A DNA stretch of 64,000 bases, from positions 42,202,668 through 42,266,667 of the forward strand of contig CP141145.1 in NCBI GenBank assembly GCA_035235625.1, written 5' to 3'. A program made the translations under genes and the position numbers. The notes under the pieces are model-generated. The model was given only the letters and a program-made list of their open reading frames with translations. It searched no databases and had not been told where the DNA came from. Below, piece by piece: positions 37,001 to 49,106 of the stretch; position 1 is the first letter of the stretch, and the number at the start of each line of letters is the position of its first letter. The DNA is from Saururus chinensis. Lineage: Eukaryota; Streptophyta; Magnoliopsida; Piperales; Saururaceae.

Positions 37001-37700
37001 CTACTTAAAAATGAAGGCTAGCTTCTACAACATAGTGTGAGAATTCATAAGAAGGCACTAAAAGTAGAAAGCTTTAAGGAATGATAACATCGTTATATTT
37101 CTTACATTGGACACTAAATGTGGTGCTTGGATATTAAGCCTCTATACTAGTTTTATTTACAATTACAGTCTTCAAGTAGGGAGCTAACTTTGAATCTGGA
37201 GTATGGAGTGGCTCCAAGCCATTGCCATTAGCTGATGATGATCTTGAGCTACATGCAAATTAGAAAGATTGTTATACTGTGTAAGTTGTGAATTTCCAAA
37301 ATTAAGAGATAAGTCCTGCAACCATTGTAGATGGGAGCTTGCAAATTATCTCTTAAATGGTTTCCTTTGCGATGGAGGAGTGAGATAAGATGGTTCAAAT
37401 TTCAGAGGCAACAGGAGCGACCCCAAGGTTGCCCATGTTTCTTACATTGGACACTAAATGTGGTGCTTTTTATAGAAAAAGTAAGATAAATCTGGCAGGA
37501 ACCAGTAACTATTATGCCTGGATCATTTATCTCACTCTTGTATTCCATAAATCCTAAATCCAGCAGCATCTTCTACCCAAACAACACAATGCTGCCCATG
37601 TGGACTGCAAATTTATATCAAACGAATGCCATTTAGGATACAATACAAAGAAACATTATACAAAGAAATATTATGCAAAGATATACAGTCTCTTAGATTA
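34006..37700. other. Interior of the 7.8-kb element; no identified gene
   Basis: A GC-rich open frame at 34006-34365 (plus) continues from the PTEN piece but its peptide (containing QAEQFLVYNAALQGQ and HCGHCRQEISGAPDILISVG) is not recognised. The rest is AT-rich with intron-like character. An exact 31-bp direct repeat lies at 37098-37128 and 37438-37468. Confidence 0.4.
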
Positions 37701-37899
37701 TCTTTTGGAAAAGCTTTTTAATAATTGCACTTTACTGGTCACTTAGCCGAATACTATTCTTCAAATGAGCAAGCAACTTGGTGAGACTGTAACCAGCCTT
37801 GCCATGCCTCTGGCTCTCTGTAAGATACCCTTCTGACAGTGACTGATGCTTCCACATAAGCAATCATATGGGAACTGGTGTTCCTAACAAGTGTCAATA

Positions 37900-38113
37900 C
37901 TGGAGTTGGAAGGTTATACATTTTGGCTAATTCTTTGAAAAGAAAAGTTGTTATTCCACTTGTTGCATAACGATGGTTTGCATTGTGCTTTATTACAATG
38001 CCCTTTTGCAACTGTGGCCAGTGGTGCTCTTCGTATTTAGCCATATAGTTTGGATGGACACCATGAGCCATGTCTACAGAAACTGTTGATAGAGTTTTAA
38101 GGTTTAAGAACAA
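37900..38113 (-). pseudogene. M18 aspartyl aminopeptidase fragment
   Basis: The minus-strand frame begins VSVDMAHGVHPNYMAKYEEH, then QLQKGIVIKHNANHRYATSG and TFLFKELAKMYNLPTP. This is the plant aspartyl aminopeptidase (DNPEP/M18) segment around the conserved AHxxHPN and KHNANQRYAT boxes. After NLPTP, at about 37900, the family sequence (VVRND...) is replaced by an unrelated peptide that runs open to 37754. Only about 70 of roughly 500 family residues are present, so it is a captured piece fused to foreign sequence and cannot form the dinuclear zinc centre. Confidence 0.85.
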
Positions 38114-40126
38114 GAAATATTCTAAACCTACAGGATGTTATCTGCAGGATAGTCCATGGCATGTGCATCAAACTGATCACAACTATAATTTGAAAATGCA
38201 AGCCCCACATATCAAAGATTATGCATAAGCCCGAGCGGTTCATCCTAGGGATTGAATAAAGTGTAGAATTACTTTTAAGAACAAAATCATAGCTTATTTA
38301 TTTTTGTTAAATAAAATTAAATTTGTCAATGAATATCAGCTCACAAGTAAAAGCACTGTTATGTTCAACTGTTCTTCTGACAACAAGGCAGCAGATACTT
38401 TGACACTCACCTTAGACTAGTAAAAATCGTATTAAATCATGCTTGGTAATAACTGCATTGATATTGGTCAATATTTATTATCATAGATGCATCTTAAAAT
38501 AAATGGTTGACCAAGCTAAACGCCACCCAAGCTTAACGTTGAAAATATTTTTGTTTATAGTCTCCTAAAGCAAAATTTTCTGAAATTTTGATGTTCATTT
38601 TCTTATCAAAACTTTCTTGTGGATCATGTTCATGTAAGACCCTGGCATTTATTAGACGAAACTCTGTCAATTAGTAGTAAAAAATAGTTATCTAATTGTA
38701 GTAAAAGATACCTATCCACTTGAATCTTTTTTAAAATTAGTTGCCTATTCACTAACCTATGAACGTATTATCCAAAGAAAATTTACAAGCAGGCTACTTT
38801 GAGCACCAAATGAATGCAAGTAAATACATAGAATGCACATTTGCAGTAAAAAAAAGCTAATGTTCTAGTGCTTCCAAAATCATTCTTTAATTGGATATGA
38901 ACTTGAACTGCTGATATAATTTATTCACCTAGAATCACATGTGTTGTTGATTGAAAATGGGTCCAAAGTAAACAAGGTAATGGGCATATCATATCGCTCC
39001 CCAAAAATTCGTTACTGCATTGGAATGTGAATTGAACATATTAAAATTATATAGCTATGCATTTAAGAACCAACATCGTTAAAAAGATAATGTAAACAGC
39101 CAATCACATAGCAGCTAGTAAAAAAACAAACTACAAAAAATAAAGTAAAAGTCAATAATTGATAGAAAATAAAATAAAATAAGTGTGAAAGTATAGTAGT
39201 TTCAAAGAAGGTGAGTTGTAAACTTCTACAAATGGCCAACTTGAGCCTCAACCAATACTTCTTCAACCAAAACAACATTTTTTTGTTCCAAATCACAAAT
39301 TTCTCATGGTAAGCAAAAGATTTTTATTCACTGCTACTTGATTCAGTCTCACCATCATAAGATAATAATCATAAGCCCATTCCACTTTCTTCTTACAATG
39401 AAACAACCTATTCTACTAACTCAAAATTAGTAAATCAACAAATAAACAATGCAGGGAGATAAAGTGATTCAATACAAAAGCATCTGGGTATGGAATACCC
39501 ATAAATCAGCGTCCTACACTTTGGATTCACTGTGAAGCACCCCGCAGGCGAGCTCCGGTGATTAGGACATTGTAGAAGGGGGATTCCTTCACGCAGCAGC
39601 TGAGGAACCTCCTATTCGTCTCTCCCGGGGGCAGCGGCTTGAATAACCAGTTGAGGGCGATTAGGGCTCTGGAGATAGTACGAGGGCTGCGGAAGAAATG
39701 GAACCCGATCCAAGTTGAAGATCTCTCTGGACGACGGAACAGAACCGTTTCCTTAAGCATTCTTCAACCTGATCCAGGTTGAAGATCTCTCCGCACCTTC
39801 GCCGTGCCTTCTACTCAGCTAGGTTGAAATCAATCTTAATTCCTATCGACGACAAGACCACCTTCCACTGTTGGGTCCCGGCGGTCTCCGATAGGAGCAA
39901 GCCTCTACGTCCGGAGGCGGGGGTGGAGGAACCTCCATCCAAGGCAAAGTGAGAGGGTTGAGGATGATTAGGGCAGTGTAGCTCTAGAGGAAAACGATTG
40001 AGCCTGTGGCAGAAATGGGGCGAGTGATCTGGCTTGAAGAAGTATGCCCGAATTTAAACCAGGATACAAAGTACCTTACCCGCTGAAAGATAACTTGCGG
40101 GCACCCTAAGGCTAATTTTACCTATA
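38114..40126. other. Right part of the 7.8-kb element; no identified gene
   Basis: AT-rich to about 39500, then GC-rich. Open frames at 39063-39296 and 39527-39760 (minus) have no recognisable domain. A short direct repeat around GTTGAAGATCTCTC occurs at 39713 and 39778. Confidence 0.4.
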
Positions 40127-41073
40127 TATAATATATAAAATATTAATATATTTTTAATATTAAATATTAGTAAAAATATCTCAATAAGTATTAAATATTT
40201 GATTATAGTCATTATGAAATAAAAAAATTATGATATATAAATTTTAGTTACATATGCGTAAAATAGACAACATTATTATTTTCCTCTTTTTATGTACATA
40301 TAATCACTAAAAAAACTGTAAAAAATAAAAACTCACTTAGGCAATGTTACTATCTATTTCTTCGTATTTTTTTTCTTTATATGCTTATAAATCGCTTATA
40401 AAAAAACTATTTTTTACCTTAGTATGCCTCTAAAAAAATTTTAAAATACATGTAAAAAGATATACATTTTGTTAGTTGAGGACGATCTCAATGTCATGCT
40501 TCAACGTTTAAAAAAATATCTAATCATTCTTTTGTAAACTGAGGTTGGTCCTCCTAATGTTATGCTTCTTTTAAAATTATTTTTAAATATATTAGTGTAA
40601 TTTCATGTTTACTTTCTGTCATATACTTATAGCTCCATTTGGTTTTTTAATTAAACTAATTTTAGTTCATTTTCAAAAACTAAATTGAGCTATTAATTTG
40701 GGATAAAAGAAATATATTAGTCTTTGTGTCTCTAATATTTTTATGTTTACAAAATATATAACATATATAAAAATTATATATTCATTATAATTTAACAAGG
40801 ATATATATTATGAAAAAAATTATATAAGTTTGGGCTCACGTACATTAGCGTGAGCCAAGACATTATCGGCCAGCAGATCAAGATCCGATAGCGCAAGAAG
40901 ACATAAACTAATCTGCTTCTTGAGTCATGTGTGTTGTTCGATCGTAATATGATGATGCAAGACAACGAAGCTCATGTAGTCGTGAGTGAGCCTTGGCTCA
41001 TATAAATGGGTCTCATATATGATATATGATAGGTGATATTGATAAATATATGTGATTGTATGTCATTTTATAT

Positions 41074-41160
41074 ATTTCATTCTTCCTAGATTAATATCTC
41101 CATTTGATTTTTCAAAATCAACTAATCAAATGGAGCTATTAATCTAGAATGGAGGGAGTA
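41074..41160. mobile_element. Short Stowaway-like hairpin MITE
   Basis: Near-perfect hairpin: TAGATTAATATCTCCATTTG on the left pairs with CAAATGGAGCTATTAATCTA on the right across a short loop. The right end GGAGGGAGTA matches the ends of the MITEs at 16925-17090 and 21381-21530. Weaker relatives of the same CTCCATTT/TTAATAGCTC family lie near 9058-9175, 10280-10395, 40621-40712 and 55808-55918. Confidence 0.7.
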
Positions 41161-41983
41161 TGTCATAAATATATATTTAAATTAACATCTATGTTTATAA
41201 AAAATATGCATATATATATTATTTATTTTATATTTATTATTTATATAGAATTTAAAAATTATATTCAAGTTCGAGTTTGAGCCGAGTAGTATCGAGTTCG
41301 AGTTTTATTTGAGCTGAGCTGAGTCGAGCATGGGTCTACTTGAACTTGGCTCAAGCCTATTCGAGCTTGAATTGAGTTCGAGCTGAGTCTGATTCGAATT
41401 GGGTATGCTCAATGAGCTAGCTCGACTCATTAACAGCCCTAGGAGAGAATAAAGGATATACATGATGTGGTTGTTGGGAAAAGAAAGTTTATCTTTTGGT
41501 AATAAAAAAGTGATTTTCTCTCATACGTGACATGATTTTAACTTTTTGAATTTTTACATTGTCTTTTCTTCTCTTCTTTGTGTGAGAGAGAGATGTGAGA
41601 AAAGAAGTATGGGGCTTGACATAGGGAATTCCCTCAAGGAGTTATTTGAGATGCTTGTAACACATCTAGCTTCACGAGTATAGTGGAAAGACTCTCTCTA
41701 GCTGTGGACATAGGCAACTTGCTGAACCACATAAATTTTCATGTCATGCTCTATTTACTTTCATTTTTTTCTACTGTATATTTGGATTGTGCTATTGTCG
41801 AAATTCTATTCGAATTATATACAATTGTCTCATGCATAGGTAAAAACACGAGGATTAAAGCAAAACCACATGTGTCAGTAGCGGAGGTGTACTACCAGAA
41901 ATATTATTTGGTACTTTGGGAGTGCTCGATGAGATTTAACTCTCACTTTTTATATGGGTCGACAATGTACACAATAGTGCAAG

Positions 41984-43025
41984 TAGGGCTGTCAATGGGT
42001 AGGGTATGGGTCGAGTAAGGCTTTACCCATATCCATACCTGCTTCCAGAAATTTTACCCATACCCTACCCATTACCCATTTCCACATTCATTACCTATAT
42101 CCTACCCATTACCATTGGGTAAATAGGCGGGCAAATGGGCGGGTAACGGGTAAATAATTAACCAATTAATAAATAAAAATAATAACAATTATGTATGTTA
42201 AAAGTCTATTCAAATTACAAAAAAATCAACATAATATAAACTTACAAGGACCTCACAATTCATATAAAAAAATAAAACATAATAAGAATCTAACACCTTA
42301 TATAAACTTAAATAATTAAAAAAACTAAGACTCAAAGATGTTTTCATTACTCCAAATTTATTGACTCATTATACCAAAATGCTACAAGATGGACCCTTTT
42401 TATATAAAAAGCAAAGACAAAAAAGATTTACCAAGTTCTCTTCCATTTTCTCTATAAGAAGTTTGCATTATAAGTTCATACATATTTCTCAAAAGCCTTC
42501 TATCCAATGTATCACTCAGTGGCTGGTCAATCGCCAGGAGAGACTAAGAGGAAGTCGGGTTAGTCGCCTGATAAAAGAGCAGGAAAAATAACAGAGAACA
42601 AGCACCACGCCAAGCCGCCACTACCCTATGCTCCATTAGTCATCCCTTGGTTTGTGGGTGGCCGATCAAAAGAAAACAACCAATGTCACTTATGATTTAG
42701 GGTTTGTTAGGTTGATAGTAGGTACTTACTTTAGGCATTTGAGTTGGGCTGGGCGGGTTACGGGTTATTGGGCTGGGGATTGGGATAGTGGGTAAATTAT
42801 AAGTATATATAAATAATTAAACATAAGAATGGTGATGAGTATTATATATATTAAATTGGGTAACGGGTATGGATAAAGGGTTACCCATACCCTACCCACG
42901 TAATAAATGGGAGGATAAAATGACCCACTTAATTTACCCTTTACCCATTTATTAATTACCCGCCCACAAAATTCGGATCAGGCGAGTGGGTGAAGCGGGA
43001 AAATGGTTACCCATTGACAGCACTA
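41984..43025. mobile_element. Non-autonomous hAT element with 8-bp target duplication
   Basis: TIRs TAGGGCTGTCAATGGGTA and, inverted at the right, TAGTGCTGTCAATGGGTAA differ at one base within the first 16. A perfect 8-bp duplication, AGTGCAAG, flanks it at 41976-41983 and 43026-43033, the signature of hAT insertion. Subterminal regions are rich in GGGTA/TACCC motifs. At 1042 bp it has no transposase frame. It is a cleaner relative of the elements at 12081 and 18478. Confidence 0.93.
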
Positions 43026-43683
43026 AGTGCAAGTGCATTAGCTGGTGTGCCATTTATCTTGAGGATCAATAGCTCTGGTAAAGTGGGAGCACATCCCACT
43101 CAATAAATAATTTTTCCTATTGCAGGCCCTATGTGGTGTGCAATATGCACAAATTTCTTTTAAAAAAAAGCTTGTAGGTATCAGGCAGCACAAAATAATA
43201 CAAGTCATAATACTCATATAATCCGATAAAACTTTTAGAGTCGGATATAAATGTCATAAATCATTTGAGTCAAATAGAAACCAATAAATTATCAAAATAT
43301 GATATTTTGCTATATCACAGAGCTACCCAAAACACACCAGAGTAGATTAGATCATATCAGATCTTATTAGAACATATCATATTGGAACATAACATATCAA
43401 AATAAATTGAACCAGAGTAAAGCAGATTAGAACATATTGGATCATAGGAAAACATATAATTTAACAAAGCATATTAAATTAACTATTTAAAATACATATA
43501 CATTTATTTAAATATTTATTAAAATCAGAACGTCAGAAACACTTACTCCTTATAAGGTTTTCGAAAGTAGCGGCGTTTAGTGTTTCTCGTTTCTTCTGGG
43601 TGTCCTCCCCTTCATGTGAAGACGGTGGGTTGAGCTTCCTATTGCTCTTGAACATTTTTTCCTTTCTCACCCAAAAATGACGG

Positions 43684-43902
43684 ATAAAACCTCCCTTTAC
43701 CTCAAGATGTGTCACTCTTTCTGCACTTTTAAGTAGCTTATAGAACCTCCCCTAATGATAAGATACTTCTTTCTCTACTTACTAGAAGGCAACAGAAAGA
43801 ACCTCCCCATAATCGGGACAACTCTATCTTTACATGCCTAGATGTGTAAGACAAAACCTCCCTTTACCAAGAGACACTTTTCTCTTTATGGTATGACAAT
43901 GG
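43684..43902. repeat. ~56-bp degenerate tandem repeat, four copies
   Basis: Units start with AACCTCCC at about 43688, 43744, 43800 and 43855, each followed by a TCTTTCTC-like segment. Strongly diverged, so probably old. Confidence 0.6.
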
Positions 43903-44885
43903 ACAATGGAGTCTACTCTTATCTTGGGCTAATTTTTCTATATATAGTGCCTAACTTAAGGAATGAACCCTTTTATTGCATAAGATACCATCGATTTAGT
44001 AAAGAATAACTTTTGAATTGACTAAATTGGACTTAGAATGACTCATAAATAAAGAAAATGAGGTCTAGGATTCAAAAGAATCCCCGAGAGCCTTTTTTGG
44101 CTGCATTGCATGTGGCGCTCACCCATCACGTGCATGATGTTCACGCTTAATACATGCACTGCTATGCATGGGCCTGATCCTGTGATGAGAGTGGCTGCAT
44201 GGCTCGTGCAACTGTCGCATGTTGCACATAAGTGTCACGCGTAAATTTTTATTTATCTTATCTTATTTATTTATTTATTTATTTATATCTTCAAACACCC
44301 GTATCTTTCTACCTCTAACTCAAATTCACACGTTCTTTGTACCATTGGGCTCATATCAACAAGCCCTACAAAACTAAGATACTTAAGGTAGGTTATCCTA
44401 TTGTTTTTAAGTAGATCTTACCAATATATTGTAATTTTCACCCACGACCTCTGTTTCTCGTGCTCTTTGACTTGTTATGCTCATTTCTTTAAGCTTTATT
44501 TACATAGAATAGTTTTAATCCTATATTTTTACTAATCTCCTTCTAAAAATAATTATTATTCTTAATTTCTCATTTTTAACGAAATAAAAAAATAGGGTAT
44601 TAGAGGGGGTTGGTGAGTTACAAGGAAGAAAATAGAAATGATATATTTTAGACAATTTATGTAATATGTGTGGAGGTTTTACATGTACATAGGGTCATTT
44701 TTGTATATTACATGAGAATAAGAGAATTTTGTGTAATATACTATATCATAGGGTTGGCAAAATCCTTACTGCCAAACTTAAATCACATTATGAATATTTT
44801 TACCACATTATACCGATATAGCTACTTTGGTAAAAATATTATTATCAAAGATTCATCAATAGGTTTCGCCCAAAAATAACATAAT

Positions 44886-45030
44886 TTACTATAATGTTAC
44901 AAGTATCAAAACATATAGTTCAATAAGGCACACATCTCATACATTAAATTATAAGTATACTATAAGCTCACAAGTATGTAAACATATCGTTCAATAAGGC
45001 ACACATTTTATACATTAAATTATATATTTA
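44886..45030. repeat. 71-bp tandem repeat, two copies
   Basis: The block CAATAAGGCACACAT...TACATTAAATTATA occurs at 44921 and again at 44992, with matching CACAAGTAT...AACATAT sequence ahead of each. Confidence 0.7.
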
Positions 45031-46815
45031 TATCTTAAAAAACATATATATTTATTTAATAAAATTTTAATATCTTTTATTATTGAAAAATATATAATAT
45101 AAACGTGAAAATCGTAAATATTAATATCTCCTACAATTGAAAAAGGAAAAAAACCTTCTAAGAGCTACAACTCACTAGAGTTTGATCCAGGAAGTGGGCT
45201 GTCAAATCATACCATGATCTTACGACCAGCCTTTTGCCAGAGCTGCATTGAGTTATAGCTCTAGCTAGTTCTTCTCTAGAAAAAGATAAAATATAAACAT
45301 AGAAATCATAAATATTACTATCTATAATATTATTTTAAATAAAAAAGTTATTTCATATTGAGTAGTTATAATATTTTCACATCGACACAATAGAAATACA
45401 TATGATTTTTTTTCATTTTTTGCCTATTAATAAAATGATAATCTAAAAAAATTTTATAACATAAATCTAATGGATGAAACACAAATCATTCTACATTTAA
45501 TAGCTCACTATTAACCATTCGATTGGGAGTTAACTCTTATATGATTGTATAAGCATTAATAACCCTCAATTATCTATAATAAAATTTTAAATTATTTAGT
45601 TCATTCTCCACACCAAATGTGGTGACTAACACTCAAATGACACAAAATATTTTTAATCAGTTGACAACAAAACATTTTATTTTAACCCTATCACTATCTT
45701 CATTGCTTATGCTTATTCTCATCTTCTCACCAAAAAATCCTATAAAACACAAAAATAAATGTTATCCATTCTTGACCAACTTGCACATGTGAGAGGATGT
45801 AAATGTGCATTATAGCATTTTTACCTAAGAAGGATCTACTCACATTTGCAATCCATAATCAAATCTAGTAGATTCCATTGTAATAAAATTACAAAAATTA
45901 GCTCACAATTCCAAATAGCTCACTGCGAGGCATGGCCATGGTATGAGGCTACACATACGACCAAGACATTAGGCCATAATGTTGTGAGACAATTTTAACA
46001 TTTCTAGTCGTCTCATTCTTATTTTGTCTGACTTTTCATTGATTTTGTTCCTCCCCTTGGAAAAAACCCATATCCAACTATGTGACTCACTCGGGGTGTA
46101 TTCAATTCAAATTAAATAACTCCAATGAGATTTTTTATCATCCCTAATCCTCAATAATTTACATGTATAAATGCCTCTTGGAGGATCTTGCTATTTTAAC
46201 AAAGATCATGACATTTCTAACAACTCGCTATCAGTCATGCTTATTAGGAGTCCAATTATGCCACTGCATATTTTAGATCAACTCACAAGATTTGCATATT
46301 TTGTTATGCATATTCATTTATGTTAAGATTTGGATATTTATATATTTTATTAAGAATATATGTTATGCCCCTATGAATTCAAAGATTTGCGTACTGCAAT
46401 GATTTGTAGGCGAGCAAGAATCTACTTATTACAATTGACGGTTAAGGGCATCTATCAAGAGTAAGAATCTGACCTTATCTCATCAATAGAAAATATGATT
46501 GGCCTCTTTTCCTTTCATATGGATACACCACAAGAGCTGACGAACCACACATATTTTTTAAGCATATACTTTTGCAAAATCTAAAAAGTATAACATATTA
46601 AGGTCTAAAAATTTAGTGTATCAAGAATAATTTAGGACTCCTATGGTAAAAAAATTTAGCCCCTTTTCACTTTAATAATACTATTGGTTACTTTGTTTGA
46701 AGAAAACCCATAAAACCTATGATTCTCAACCTTACATAGTGGAACTTTGGATGTTGAGTTGAACTTGAAAGCAAGTAAAACTATATATGTTGTAATTTAT
46801 TGTAGATTGTTACTT

Positions 46816-47115
46816 ATTTATCCCTAATTATTCACTAATATTATCATTTACTATAAATTATTTTTTTATTCCTTATTATTAACTAAGATTGTCATTAATA
46901 TATACGGGAAAATAAGTCAAAACAAAAAATTTCGGCCCCAATTTTACCTTTAATATAGTATAGATTTATACCTTATTATTCACTAATATTATTATTTACT
47001 AAAATTATTTTTTTATCCCTAATTATTAACTATGATTGTCATTAATACATATATTGGTAAATAAGTCAAAACAAAAAAATTTCCTGCCCCCCATTTTATT
47101 CTTAATATAGTATAA
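46816..47115. repeat. ~148-bp tandem duplication
   Basis: Two units share TTCACTAATATTAT, AATTATTTTTTTAT, GATTGTCATTAATA, AAATAAGTCAAAACAAAAAA and TTAATATAGTATA in the same order, offset by about 148 bp. Confidence 0.7.
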
Positions 47116-47557
47116 ATATAAATATAGATATAGATTACTCATAAAATACTAATTTTTAACTATAAAATTCCAACGAGCTAGCATATGCTCTGCGTAATGA
47201 AAATATTAATTACTATATAATAGTACGGCTTTACACATAATTTTACTTAAAGCAAGTCCACAAATAAATTATTTTGCCTCCTCTTTGAACCAGAAGATCA
47301 ACCCGGAAAGTGGGACGCGGTTCACACGGATGATCGAAATTTCACACACTGAATACTTATATATATAGAGAGAGAGAGGAACACCTAAACAACTTTTGGA
47401 GAGAGAAAAATACACGAATCAGTAAGGAGTAAGGACTTGCTATTGAACGTAGCACAGTAAGTATAATGCGCAGCAGCTACACTTCCCTATGTTTCATGAC
47501 CAAAGCAACTGCTAACATCACCCTATTTTCCACAATTAACGAAGGAATAAAATGCAT

Positions 47558-48043
47558 CTAGCATTTCAATGGAGGAAGATCAGTTGTGGCTTCGTCTCCC
47601 ACGGTCTTATGCTGCTGAGACCGCCTGAAGATCCGACTCCCAAACAAGAAGAAGCCGACGGCATGACCCACCACCGCAACGAGGAAGACGCCCACGTTGA
47701 ACGACATGATTGCGAGCATGAGCATGTAGGCCAGCCCCACACGGACCAGGTGCATGGCCGTCTGCACCAACCCGGCTGCAACACGGTTCACACTGGGCTT
47801 GATCATCCGGCAATGGGAGAGCCATTCCACCAGCAATGCCAGAGCGAAGACGAAGATAAGGGTGAGGATGTACATGCCTAGGCTGCCGCCGGGCCATCCG
47901 GAGAAGAGGACCTCGGTTTTCCTCCCCCAGAAGAAGGTCATGTGCATCATCATCCCCTTGTGGTTCATTTCCATGCCGCCGGTTGCGTTGGAGGAGGCCA
48001 TGCTGCCATGGGAGCCATCCATACCGTGCATTCCACCGTCCAT
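47558..48043 (-). CDS. COPT/CTR-family copper transporter (copy 2 of the duplicate pair)
   Basis: 161 residues from the ATG at 48043, chosen because it aligns with the start of the duplicate at 26829 (MDGGMHGMDG against MEGGMHGMDG). An in-frame ATG 60 bp further upstream (48103) would add 20 residues with no counterpart in the family. The same landmarks are present: Met-rich N-terminus, MxxxM at M109-M113 (MLAIM), GxxxG at G126-G130 and a terminal Lys-Cys. Substitutions against copy 1 are few and cluster in the N- and C-terminal tails, which suggests purifying selection on the membrane core. Five GTAC cores lie within about 410 bp upstream, two of them added by local duplication and MITE insertion. 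Confidence 0.94.
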   Translation of the reverse strand: MDGGMHGMDGSHGSMASSNATGGMEMNHKGMMMHMTFFWGRKTEVLFSGWPGGSLGMYILTLIFVFALALLVEWLSHCRMIKPSVNRVAAGLVQTAMHLVRVGLAYMLMLAIMSFNVGVFLVAVVGHAVGFFLFGSRIFRRSQQHKTVGDEATTDLPPLKC

Positions 48044-48195
48044 CCTGCGCTGCGCTGTGCTTGCTAGCCGGCGATCAAGAATATGCAGGGGATTTATTTG
48101 CATTAATAGGGAAGCCTATGCCGATTTTTTCTTTCTTTCTTAGAGATCCTATTTTTTTAGGGTTCGTACGATTGAGACCTTGTATTTTGACTTCA

Positions 48196-48361
48196 TATCA
48201 GCTGGTGTACACTCTCACCACAATTGGTGGGAGAAGCCAATCAAAGCCAGCCACATGAGAAAACGGTCTGAATCAGATGCATTTTTCCCATATGGCTGGT
48301 ATTAATTGTCCACTCCCATTACAATGGGTAAGAATACACACCCAGCTGATCCAAATACGAC
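48196..48361. mobile_element. ~160-bp MITE upstream of the COPT gene
   Basis: Arms ATCAGCTGGTGTACACTC (48197) and, inverted, ATCAGCTGGGTGTGTATTC (ending 48350) pair along about 40 bp. GACTTCA flanks the element at 48189-48195 and 48362-48368. It is absent from the duplicate segment near 26960. It lies 150-320 bp upstream of the COPT start and brings in one GTAC. Confidence 0.7.
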
Positions 48362-49106
48362 GACTTCACTTTCTAAAAACCCTGTTGTTAGGGCTCGTAC
48401 TATTGAGACTTTGTATTTGCGTGTACTATACAATATTGTGGTGGTAGTAGTACACATGAGCTGGAAAAATTCAACGGTTTGAGAAGGGAAGAGAAGGAAA
48501 GGGCATCACGCATGCCGATTTGCACAGGCGCGTCCCTATTGAAAATGAAGGGGCGTGGTAGAAGAAATACAAGTTATTTCAATCCTCTCGTTCCAAAATT
48601 GATCGCCTAAATTCAACTATAAAGGAAGAAATCATGTGGTTAGCGACCGGACTTAATGTGTATCAATTATAACGTAGAGTGTTCAATAGCCAAATTCAAC
48701 CTTAATAATAGCAAGTTTACCATGACCCGTTTGCATGTCTCAACTCGTGCTAGTAGGCAGGCTGTTGGCACGTGTAGCCGTTCTCTTGAAAAACCCTTAC
48801 GAACAGCTCCAAGGCGTCTGCCGTGGACAGAATTGGAGTCCATCTAATGTTCATGGGTTACCAAAGACCCCATTGGAGATGCTCCAATCGCCCTCGATGA
48901 GTACATTGAAAATCGGTCTTGGTGATTTTTTGCAGTCGAAAATTAGTTGTTACTGCCCAAACAAAAGAAAACTGTTTCTTCTGATTACAAGATTAAAATA
49001 TCTTACAAAGCCCAGTTTATTTTACGTACGCACGACACATACACAAACACTGATTCTCGCACACAGCCTTCCGAAAAGGCAATTCGGCAGCAAGCTTCAG
49101 AGATTT

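Larger units (their letters stand above)
32340..40126. mobile_element. Probable gene-fragment-carrying (Pack-MULE-like) transposon
   Basis: The two edges are diverged inverted repeats of about 40 bp: left TTACCCTGCGGGTACC...GGGTAA and, on the opposite strand at the right, TTAGCCTTAGGGTGCC...GGGTAA, roughly two thirds identical by eye. Both edges abut TA-rich DNA, typical of Mutator-like target sites. The interior holds GC-rich ends (32390-32800 and 39530-40060) and pieces of at least two unrelated host genes with intron-like gaps, but no transposase. This is inferred from structure and was not tested computationally. Confidence 0.5.
32127..41441. mobile_element. GAGC-rich TIR element, split by a nested insertion
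   Basis: The left end TGGGTTGTTAACGAGCC (32127) mirrors the right end ...GACTCATTAACAGCCCTA (41441). GGAGAG directly flanks both ends (32121-32126 and 41442-41447). Subterminal DNA at both ends is full of GAGCTCGAG-type text, a plant hAT-like design. Only about 0.2 kb on the left and 1.3 kb on the right belong to this element; the rest is the inner insertion at 32340-40126. The target duplication is shorter than the usual 8 bp, so the class is tentative. Confidence 0.55.
43026..47143. other. 4-kb gene-free stretch
   Basis: AT-rich DNA with several local repeats (listed separately) and an (ATTT)n run near 44266-44290. The short open frames at 43533-43715 and 44670-44879 have no recognisable domain. 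No tRNA, transposase or other gene is seen. Confidence 0.6.

Noticed and set aside
48044..48103. Upstream in-frame ATG adding 20 residues to the second COPT gene
   Set aside because: The added peptide does not occur in the duplicate gene in the same frame, and the Met-rich N-terminus starts at 48043.
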